In this document: positions 1-10,800 of the stretch, piece after piece
Position numbering within the stretch: the stretch's first letter is position 1
Layout: each line of letters starts with the position of its first letter
Origin: Cololabis saira
Taxonomy: Eukaryota > Chordata > Actinopteri > Beloniformes > Belonidae
NCBI RefSeq assembly: GCF_033807715.1
Contig: NC_084591.1
Span: 32,340,590-32,404,589, forward strand
DNA: 64,000 bases
Direction: 5' to 3'
Program-made: the position numbers and the translations under genes
The notes under the pieces: model-generated
The model's input: only the letters and a program-made list of their open reading frames with translations
Databases searched by the model: none
Told to the model about the DNA's origin: nothing

Positions 1-22
1 GTAGGTCCAGGATGCGCATGAG

Positions 23-140
23 GTGTAGGACTTGTCTGAGGTCCAGGACCTGTCTGAGGCCCAGGACCTGTCTGAGGTCCAGGACCTGTCTGAGGCCCAG
101 GACCTGTCTGAGGTCCAGGACGTGTCTGAGGTCCAGGATG
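23..140. repeat. 18-bp minisatellite, about 6-7 copies
   Basis: Tandem units like AGGACCTGTCTGAGGYCC with alternating T and C at one position and decay at both ends. On the minus strand one frame is open to the window edge and reads as repeats of PGPQTG. RIPOR1 has Pro/Thr-rich repeats in its disordered middle, so coding in the missing part of ripor1 is possible, but no acceptor is obvious. Confidence 0.7.
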
Positions 141-269
141 TGTGAGTTCAACGTGACAACAGTGAGGTGGGCAGGAGCAGGAACGAGGAGTTTTAGCTGG
201 AATGGACTGATGGCTAAGGTTATGGAGATGGTTGCTGTGACAGATCAAGATGCAGAAGACTGAGAACAT

Positions 270-655
270 CGAAAACCACTGAAATAAAACAATACAAAAT
301 AAATTCCTCTGGTCACTTGGTTGCAAACATATGTTAGAAGAAGACAAAGAAGAATAAGATAGAGAGAAAGATAGCTGGACAAGGCTAGGCAAGGCAAGTT
401 TATCTATAAATCATTTGAACAACAAGGTGATTCAAAGTGCTTTGCAGAGACATTAAAATATAAATTGAAAGCATGATTTAAAATGTAAACAAAAAAGAAA
501 GAAATAAGGACAATAGATAAGGTAGATAAAGAGCACAGAGCTGGACTGATGTGGTCCACTTTGTTGGTTTTCGTGACATTAGGGATGACAAAATGAAGAA
601 TTGAGTGAAGGAAGGGAGGAAGGATGAATACAAATAAAGTGAGTGATGTACAGGG
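270..655. other. Non-coding stretch, nothing recognised
   Basis: AT-rich purine-heavy DNA with no exon, repeat signature or RNA gene that I can support. Confidence 0.5.
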
Positions 656-661
656 TGGATA

Positions 662-790
662 GATGGATGGATGGATGGATGGATGGATGGATGGATGGAT
701 GGATGGATGGATGGATGGATGGATGGATGGATGGATGGATGGATGGATGGATGGATGGATGGATGGATGGATGGATGGATGGATGGATGG
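662..790. repeat. (GATG)n tetranucleotide array
   Basis: About 32 uninterrupted GATG units. Apparent open frames across it on either strand are repeat translations, not genes. Confidence 0.98.
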
Positions 791-1195
791 AGTCCATCAG
801 GCTGATGGACATTTATACATGAGGAGTTCAGATCTGCAGTTTCACCAAACGCAGGAACAGGAAGCAGATTTCTGGTGAAATCAGCTGGAAACCTTCCAGA
901 CAAACCTCATGTCTCCATGAAGCCACTACCATCCATATGAGCACGGTTCTAGTCTAGTTTTGCACTATCACCAGGGTACCAGAGGATTGCTACTCTACTT
1001 GTGATGTCATCAGGACTTACTGCTGACGGCGGTCCTGGAGAGATGTCACTGCAGGGGCAGCTGTGGCTCAGCGTACCTCTGAAGATGGTCAGCATCGGCC
1101 AGTGCTGCCGTCTGGTTAGATTCCGAGGCAGAGACTAGACCCCACAACGGCAGCAGGTGGAGGAGATGGATGGAGACATTAGGGGGGGTGGACCA

Positions 1196-1575
1196 AACCA
1201 AACTGTCTAGACCGGAAGATCTGAACCAAACACTGTAAACCAGAATATCTGAACCAAACACTGTAAACCAGAATATCTGAACCAAACACTGTAAACCAGA
1301 AGAGCTGAACCAAACTGTCTAGACTGGAAGATCTGAACCAAACAATCTAGATCAGTAGACCATAGCCAAACTGTCTAGACCAGAAGATCTGAACCAAACA
1401 CTGTAAACCAGAAGATCTGAACCAAACTGTCTAAACCAGAAGATCCGAACAAAATTGGCTAGACCAGAATATCTTAACCAAACTGTCTAGACAAGAAGAT
1501 CTGAACCAAACTGTCTAGATCTGAAAACCTGAACCAAACTGTCTAGACCAGAAGATCTGAACCAAACTCTGTAAA
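1196..1575. repeat. Degenerate tandem repeat, units of roughly 27-40 bp
   Basis: Repeated blocks of the form CTGAACCAAACTGTCTAGA followed by CCAGAAGAT, about a dozen copies with spacer variants (CACTGTAAACCAGAA). It lies downstream of the last visible ripor1 exon on the gene's strand, so probably intronic. Confidence 0.85.
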
Positions 1576-1766
1576 CTGTAAGGTGGAAATGGTCTTTCCA
1601 GGATTACAAATGGCCTTTTTCCACACGTTTGGTGTGTTGAACGTGTATACTGAATTATGGTTTAGGAGATTAAACACAGGTTCAGTTGTCTCTGGGGTCA
1701 ACTGCCCTCTGTTCAGGGGTCCTCTTTAGGTGGTTAAAAGCAACAACCGACATGTGACAAACTCAC

Positions 1767-1899
1767 GTAGAAGGCTTGTTCTCGTAGAGACGGTGTGTCA
1801 GGCGGACTCTGGTTGAGGATGGTGGAGAATCTCTTGCTGACAGATGGCGCCTTGTTGACGGTGCTCGCCAGTGAGCTCAGGTCATCTTTATCAAATGGA
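1767..1899 (-). CDS. ripor1: ripor1 coding exon 11 (last one visible)
   Basis: Acceptor TGCATCAG before 1899 and donor GTGAGT after 1767. It encodes [20 protein letters not shown], then [20 protein letters not shown] and QAFY, phase 0 at the end. The PFDKDD and [14 protein letters not shown] parts point to RIPOR1 rather than RIPOR2. The following exon is not found before the window's left edge. Confidence 0.93.
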
Positions 1900-4800
1900 C
1901 TGATGCATAAAAGATGGAGAACAGAGACAATAAAGAAAAGCAATGAACATCAGCAGGTTCAGGTCTGGTTCTGAGAGTGAAAGTATCACGTACTTCCAGG
2001 TGACCTCCAGGCTCAGTTTGATGGTTCCAAGATCGTTGATGTCCACAGCAACCGTCTGAGGAAGTGCAGCAAACAGGTCCTTCGTTTCACAGGAAACGTT
2101 CCCTATGACCACGTGATTGGCTAAGCTCTTCAGCTCTGTTACCTAGGAAACCACAAAGATGCATCTGATTATGCCATAATCCATCCATCCATCCATCCAT
2201 CCATCCATCCATCCATCCATCCATCCATCCATCCATCCATCCATCCATCCATCCATCCATCCATCCATCCATCCATCCATCCATCCATCCATCCATCCAT
2301 CCATCCATCCATCCATCCATCCAGTTCCTTCAGCCTCTGAAGGACTGATGTCAGGAACCCTGTCCTGGTTTTAGCCGCCTGTGCCCTCCAACCTGGACCT
2401 GGTCTAGCTGAAACCCACAGCAGTCCAGATCGGACTGGTTTTACTGGTTAGAGTTAAAACTAAACAGTTAAATATAAAAACATCCAGGAGACACCAACCT
2501 TCACTGACAGGAAGTCACTGACGAGCGGGACGAACACCATCTCCTCGCTGTCCCACACCTGCTTGGCATTGAGCTCCATCCTCCCCCGCAGCTTCCAGCG
2601 CTGCCGACCGTACTTCATGAACACCTGCATGAACACACACACACATACACACACACGGACACACACACATACACACACACACACACATTGAAAAATGTCT
2701 CTGAACTAGTCAAGAACTGAATCCTGCATCAGTCAGCATTACTACAGTAAGAAACTGTGCTGGGAGTCCTACGGCGACCCGCCCCCCATCCCTCCCTAAC
2801 TCTGGTCTTTCCATGACCATCACTTCTGAGTTTCAGTTACTGACCTCTGACTAGGAGTTTATGGTTACCGTGGTAACCTGAGGTCAAACATCCATCCGAC
2901 TGCTATTTAAAGAGAAACTAACTCAATTGAAATCTTGTTGCTATGGTAACAACTACAAAACATTTGTGGTTTTTGCGATAAAATTGTCGACAAACGGGTT
3001 GTGAGTTAATTGTCTCGTTTGGAAGCTTCTAGAACGGAAACTACAGGTGAGTTTCAGAGCACCACGTCATGGGAGAGAGGGCAGACGTTCCTCCATCTAG
3101 ATGGAGGTCTGTAAGGAGAAATCTGGCCTTCAGAGCAGAATAGAGACCCAGCTATCCCAGCTTGGGATAAATAAAGTATATATTTCTACCTTACACTCAC
3201 CGACATTCCTGCATTCACCTCTGTGGAAGGTTTTTCTGATAAATCCTTGATTTTCTAGGGAACCATATTACCCGTCTGAGAAAAGTTACAGCACACGTCA
3301 CCAGACTGATATGGTCGTTTTGGTGAACTGCATTTCTACTTCAAACACAGACCAGTTAGCTCCCAAAAAATAGAAAAATATTTATAATAAGAACGTTATC
3401 ACTGCTAGCAACATAAACAAAAACATAAATAAACAACATAAACTCAAACACAGTGGAATGAAAAATGTATCCGTTGTTTACCTAAACAGTTTTATTTATA
3501 ATCAAAGATAGAAAATATTTTAGATGTTTAAACCATTTCATCAACAATAAGAGCTCACGTTTAAAACCTTGCTGATGTGTCCTAATCCACATAGTTGCTA
3601 TGGTAACCCACACACTGGACTAATGGAGACAAACCAAAACGGTGGTTTCTTAAAACCACAGCAAGTATTTCAGCAGGAACAAAGAAGGTGAAACAAACCT
3701 CATACTGATCTCCAGCACACAATCTGGCAAATCCAGCAAGACCTGAAAGAAAAATGAAAAGAAATTAACTTCTCTTCGCCTGAATAAAACCACTCACTGG
3801 CTCAGTGCTGTAGGAGAAGTCAGGTAGAAAGTCTTCCAGCTTCATGAAGGAGGAACCAACTCAGACAGGTTCCAGCTTATCCTTGGAAATGACCAGAACC
3901 AAAAGCCTTAACAGATTATTGGGTTCTGAAAGCACATGGCAAATCTCCATTAAGCTAAATAAAACCAGATTCTCCCAAAATATATTAATCAGGGTGTGTG
4001 AGTATTCATGTCTATGCACCATCTGATAACCACATCATTTTTAGAATCCCAGCTCTTCTTCATGGCTCTAAAATCCAGCACAAGGGGTTACGCTTGAATA
4101 ATCATTGGATGATCATTGAACGAAGCTTCCAAAAGGTGGTTCTAATGTTTATAGGAGCACCACAAGCAGCCTTATCAAGTATGTAAGGAGCCCTCAGGTG
4201 AAGGAGCAGTGGGAGTTTATTAAGTCAAGGAACAATAACAGAAAAACACAACTTGGATGACAAGATAAAGCCCCCTTTTAGGTTTTAGACTCGTGGTGTC
4301 AGGGATACGCCTCTGAATCTACGAGACTCTGAAAATCTGCCATGTAAGTTAAAGGAAGCGAGATGTCAGCTTCACGACGGACATCTGGAGCTCCGACACG
4401 TGCCCCGTTCTTCACGTTTGACAGCACATTGGTTGGACGTGAAGTCAGCGTCCATGGTACAAGCCTGTCAACATCTGAGAGAGTCGAGGGATGCTGGAAA
4501 AATGAAATCCCTGAATCCAACTGTTCTATTTGCCGTTGCAAGCAAAGTGAAGAACGTCATGTGGGACGTGAACGTATTTGAGACACCAACATACTCTAGC
4601 TAGTGGTGGAGAAAGGCCTGCAGTGCCAGAGTCTAAGTGATGCTCTGGTGAGTATACCAGGTTAGAAATAAAAATATAAAAGAAATAAAGTTCCAGGATG
4701 ATGTCTTTCCCGATCGGCATTGTGACATCACTACTAAACGAAGTGTTGAAGTAGCACGAGCTGTGCTCATGACTCTTTTCAGTCCGGTTCGGATGCTGCA

Positions 4801-7800
4801 GTAGGTCCTGTAGGCGCTAGTTACTTTATGGTCAACAGAGTCGACAACGTTCAAGGCAAAGACAACATCTAGTTCAGGAGGAAGGGTGGGCTGATGTAAA
4901 GAAGGTATTCACGAGCAGATAGGAGTTTGGAACAAACGGGATGCATGTGATGCAACAAAAGAGGTTTAACATCTGGAAAAGAGACTTCCACCACATCAGG
5001 GTTTTGGTCCAAGTGGTTTATGATGCCCAACCCAGTCCTGTAAAACTTTGTGTCTGAGCAACAGCCAAGTCATCCTCCTGTCCCCATTGTCCAGGGAAGC
5101 AAACCCTGGAACATCTCCTGAGATGGTGCCCAGAAGCCCTCACAATTGTTCAGTATTGCAGGTACCAGAGCCCGGTGCTAAAGACAGTTTCTGAGAGCAT
5201 AACCACTACTGTCAATGCCATCAACTACAAAAAAGCCAGAGATAAGTCACGTGGACAACCTGGAGGACTGCCCAGCTTCCACACCACCGCTAGAGACTGG
5301 AAAATGGAAGTGGACCTCAGCAAGAAGCAAAAGTTTCCAGTCAGAATAAAACCCACATCAGACATGATTGTTGAGTCACATTAAACCAAGAAACTGATGG
5401 ACCATGGGAAGAGCACAGGGTTGGGGATGGTGGAATCTGGAGGTGAGCTGCAGAGGATCTGCTGGGTGGTATTTCTCCAAAGTGTTTAAGATGCTGGGCA
5501 TCGTCTGAGCTGATACTGAAGCTGCAGAAAAAGCCTCTCGATAGGTTTGGATCAGGACAGCAGACCTGGAGCAGATGTGGTTGCAGCTGGGACACCGGTT
5601 CGAGTCTGAACCCAGGCTGGGTCTCTGAAACCCCTGATGACCCCAGGTCCAACCAGTAGAGCATCTGAACCATGTATCTATCAGTCGATTCATTGATTTC
5701 TGAAGGCAAAAATCACCTTTGGATCATAATTTTGACCCGTACATGTTGCAAAAAAAAAATGTATTATATTGTACATTCAAAAGTAAACCAGACAGAAGCA
5801 TTGGGGAAATGTCCCATAGTTCTTTGGAGCTGATACTTTATTAACCCACAAGGGGAAATAAATGAAAAACATTGACATTGACTGTATTTGGGGTCTGGGA
5901 ACTCACCTTTCATCTTAATGTGGAACTCTCCTAGCTGGTTCTCCAGTTCACCCTCCAGAGTACACATGTTCTGCAGAGAGAACCAAAGGTTTACTTGGTC
6001 TTTTCTCCACAATCTCAGCTCCACATCTGCTGTTACCAACAGTCCGATGCTCACTGCTTGTATTACTGTATATCCTGTTGCTTCTTCATGCATATTGGCC
6101 CTTTCCAATTCCAAGTATTTCCAATTTCCATGTCATCCTACCTCTGTGTACTCCTTGTAGCCCTTGTTGGCCTCTGCCAGACTCTCCCTTGCCTCCTTGC
6201 TTCCTGAAGAGGAGGTGTAAGCCTTCACCATCTTGCTGGCTCCATCTCTCAGTCTCCTCTGGAGGCAATAGGCTTCGTAGAGCTCCTCAATCTGACAAAA
6301 GAACAACAGCAGAGAAAACCTCTTAGACATAGAGCGGAGAAGACAGTCTTCTGAATTTTGCAGCTATTATAAAGTCTCTCCCACATGCATGGATGGCCAC
6401 ACAACACGCCTTCAGGCCTGTTCTGCTCACATATGGGGATGAGCACCCTGCCATTTCTACGTTGTATAGGTGTTTACAAATGTGCATGAAACTGAGCAGA
6501 ACCGCTGGAGGTCATGGCAGCAGTATTTCAGTTGTGAAATTGAACACGAGAAAACAATGAAGAAGAAAATTAAGGTCCCAAAGTACCAAATGTGATGTTC
6601 TGCGTCAATGTCCCACGTAGGTAAAATGAAATTACATAACTGTCCGTTTACATAGAGACTTCTGCTCAGTGCTGCGTCTGTTTCCTCGGACACGGATCTC
6701 CTCTGGTGACAGGTGACCCAAACGGACCCCGACCAAAGCTTTTGAGCGAGCTCAAAGATGTCATGTGTGTCCTGGCGTGCATTTATGATTATAACCAATG
6801 AAACAACAGCAACAGACTTCCTTCATGTTTGAAAATGCTGATTGAGGGCTGGAAGTTGGCAAACTTTATTGGAAATATCATAATGGGAGGAGATTTGAAT
6901 TTGGCACCTGCCCTCTGGTTGGATCGTCTTCCACCTCCGGGACGCCGTTATCATTATGAGGTATGGTAGATGAATCTCCATCTCAGCTGGACCTGGTTCA
7001 TTATCAGAGACCAAAGAACCCTGGTACCTGTCCGTTTCCATGGTTTCATTCGGTTTCTAGCGGCCGGTGTTCTGGACTGGACTACTGGTCAATCCCAACA
7101 ACCTCGTCAAAACTTTCTCCAAACGTGAAATATCCGCATCACCTCTAACAAAACTTTGCTTCATTACCGTTTCCCTACAATCCACAAATGGAGTTTAACA
7201 ATCATTTGTTGGTTGTCTAGATTAAGAAAAACTGAGTGGTTTAACAATACCTCGGACTGTTGCACCTATGACTTAATCTATTGCTGCTGCTTTTACTGCT
7301 ATATTACTACCAGACACCTACATTGCTACATTGTGTACTGTGAGCATGGGAATACTGTATGTATGGTTGTGTGGGTGGGGGTGATGAGTGAGGTTGAAGT
7401 GTGTGAGAAGTGTATGTATGTCTGGGGGGATGTCTTGTCTGTCACACGTTGTATTTATTAGTAGTTTCATATATATTACTTTATTTTAAAGCACCAATCA
7501 GAGTAGCACCTTACATTTTATTGTGTTGATACACTGTATATAATACAATGACAAATAAAGCTTCTATCTATCTTCTATCTATCTTAAAGGCAAATCTAGA
7601 GTCTGAAATCTAGATAAATCAACATTTATATAAACAAAAGAAACAACAACAACCAAAGGAATCTGGTGAAATGAGTAAAGTATACCATAAAGATGATAAG
7701 CAGCACAAACTCAACTCTGCAGAAGAACTTGGATCATTTATACGTTAAAAAAACGTTGTACCCCAGAAGAGCATGAGAAGGTGTGTCCATCTCCCTCAGA

Positions 7801-10800
7801 CTACTCCTCCAGGGCCCGGTTCTGGATCAGCTGAGAGAAGTCAGCTGTTTCTAGCAAAATTCAAGTTATCTAGTCGGCAAGGATGCTGAAGGAGAACCCA
7901 GCGGACTGTAGGTGTGATGCTCCTGGACATGGGTGGCTGACATGACATGACAAAGTCAGGTGGGACAGACACCTGAGGTGGAGTAAGAGTCACATGCACA
8001 TACTCTTCAAACTAAGACAGGGTGGACTCGTGTCTCTTCCTGCATGCTGGACGACCTTCCGAGCGACTCCTCAAAAGAGCCGACTCAGGCTCCTTTCAAA
8101 GTACTTCCTGTTATTTACTGTCCACAGGACATTAAATAACACTTCATCACACTTCATCCTGCAGAGAACTTTCTAGGCTCCGTCAGCATTCCCTCCACCC
8201 CCTCCACTTACAACAAGGTCCACACGTATCGGACAGTTTTTAATGACTTATCTATCTATTAATGATTTATCATGAATTAAAGCTTTTTTTTTTAAGATTT
8301 GTTTTGTGGCTCTAGTGGCCCTTTATTCAAGTTGCAGACATGAAGGGGGTAGAGAGAGAGAATGGGGATGACATGCAGCAAAGGTGCACAGGCTGGGATT
8401 GGAACCTGTGACCGCTGCAGGAGGACTGTAGCTTCAGTATATGAGCCGCTTGCTTAACCCAGTACGCCACCGAGCAGCCCGAATTAAAGCTATTTTAAGG
8501 AAACTACCTCCATCTTCAGGGGCTCTAACGAATTTGGACAAATTGACGTAACTGTAACTGAACAGTAATTATTAAAGCTTGGATGAAAGTCATCTCCAGT
8601 CAGTGACCTGAAGTCAGGAGTCCACAGACATGATCCCTTAGATTCCTCCCTGGAAAGGCCTTGATATCTAATCTAGATGAGATATTTTATCCACATTTGA
8701 TCAGATAAACACACGTTTAAGGTGGCTTCTTGTCAGTGGACGTGCCACTACGAGGTTTGTGTTAGATAAACAACAAGTAGAGTGTTGCTATCAAGACGCT
8801 GTGACATGACTACATGTTCAACTGGATCAAAGGCAGCTGTCAGGTCCAACACCACCAAGACTACATACTGACCAGAGGCTTGGGGGGTAGGGTTGGGGTT
8901 AAGGTTAGGGGTTAGGGTTGGGGTTAGCCATGAGGACATCGTTGGAGACCTTTAGGAGAGGGGCAGTGGTAGTCTAGTGGCTACAGAGGTGGTCTGGCGG
9001 ACCCAGGTTCAAGCCCCGGAATGCCAACCAAGATGAACCACCTTGGGCTCCTGAGCAAGGCCTTAACCCTAATTGCTCCCTGGGCGAAATAGTGTGTTTG
9101 TTCCCTCAGATGTAAGTTGCTTTGGATAGAAGCATCTGCTAAATGAAAGTAATAGTAGTAGTAGTAGTAGCAGCAGTAGAGCAGTCTCAGTTGAATGAGT
9201 TGTTCCGGACTGAAAGACATCAAATTATTTATTTTCCTCCAAATAAGAGGTGAGCTGCTCGGCCGCTCCTTTTTAAAAAATTTTTGACATAAACTAAAGT
9301 TTGGAAATGGGCCTAAAGTTTTTAGGATCAGACTGATCAAGAGTAGGTTTATTTGAGAACCACTATTATCCATATGAAGAAAATGAATCCAGCTGGACCT
9401 GTTAAATGTTCCTCAGCAACAAACAGACTTGTTGGGTGGTTGTGGTGGTCTTACCTTGCTGAGATGAAACTCCAGGCGTCTGATGTACCTCTCAATCACC
9501 TTCACTTGCTGTCAGACAAGAGTCACATGTAGTTACAACACTGACATATGTGTTGTTACGACGTGTCACTTAAATAATTAGAAACAACCAAAGAGTGCAT
9601 CTCACCTTGTCTAAATCGTACAGGAAACCCTGGGGAACGGAAAACATGGCGTCATCAGCATATGGTGTAAATGGGTCAACAGGTTTGACTGTCTCAGACT
9701 GCATAAAGACCACGACATACCAGTCTGGAGTTCCTCTTGGAGTCCTTGATCTGTCTGCTGAAGCTGTCCAGGTCCATCTGATGGACTTGAAGGTGCGACC
9801 TGAAAGCACAACCAGAGAAGATCTCAACCACATTTGTGGGTCATAACTGAAGATAGATGGTGTTAAACACCACCAACGACGGTGTTAAAGGCCAGGGGCC
9901 TCATCTATAAAGCTTGCTTGCGCACAAAAAGCGCCTGAAAGTTGCGGAAGCCGCCATCTACGTAAAGCCTCGGATCTAAAAAGAAAAAACTAACCGAAAA
10001 ATCTGCTTATGTTTACGGCAACCCTCACCCTCCCGTAAGAATTTACTTAAGACACGGGGAACTGGCGACGCAGGGATTGAGGTGGTGAAATGAAGCCAGA
10101 TTCATGTCATACTCTTAATAATGTCATCACATATCACAAAATATATCAAACTTATAATAAAATAGCGCTAATCGTGTCCCTCTGTGTGTGAAGCGTCAGT
10201 CAGGACTCTGGTGCTGCTGCAGCCGCGGTGACACGCCGGGAACCTCCTCACACCCACCGCTTTAGGACAGAACAAATGAGGGGCTTCTTATAGCGTTTAG
10301 GGGCTCCACGGAGCCCCTCATTTCTTCCCTAAAGGGACACAGATTTTTTTATATATATAATGAGTTTTACGCGCGCGTGAAACCTTTACGTGCGGGTGTA
10401 TGGTGCCTAAATTAGGGTCCCGTGTTAAAACGATGCAGAGCCTACGGCGTAGGGTACGCAGCGACGCGCACCTACGCCGTAGGCTCTGCGTTGGTGACGC
10501 AGAACCATAAACCCGCCCTGAGCAGCTCTGAGGGGAGACCGGAGGGGAGGAGGGGGAGCGGGGGGTGAGGCGGAGCTGCCGGGTCGTTCTCGCATCGTCT
10601 TCGCACAAACGTTTATTAATGGCTGATCCTACCGTTAGTTTTTAAACAAAAACATGATTTTGAAAAGATGGGGGGCATGTCCCCACTGTTGCGCCGGGGC
10701 ACTCACGGCGTTCCGCGCAGCAACGGCGTGCTGCCACTCACTTGCTGTATTTTATACTATTTATTTTTCTACTTTTACTGTGACCACAAAATAATGTCGT

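Noticed and set aside
478..903. Minus-strand frame with HPSI repeats and other frames over the (GATG)n array
   Set aside because: Translation of a tetranucleotide array; no exon signals or family similarity.
1046..1140. Additional ripor1 exon ending at a GTACGC donor near 1075
   Set aside because: The short frame (SASESNQTAALADADHLQ) has splice-like borders, but does not resemble the expected RIPOR1 sequence after QAFY.
2087..2320. Minus-strand frame with MDGW repeats
   Set aside because: Translation of the (TCCA)n array that continues into ripor1 exon 10 in the wrong frame.
8953..9020. Functional tRNA gene
   Set aside because: A- and B-box-like motifs belong to a SINE head with a SINE body and tail; no cloverleaf acceptor pairing is apparent.
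9570..9846. Open frames on both strands around 9.6-9.8 kb
   Set aside because: Shadows of ripor1 exons 3 and 4; only the minus-strand spliced frame fits the family.
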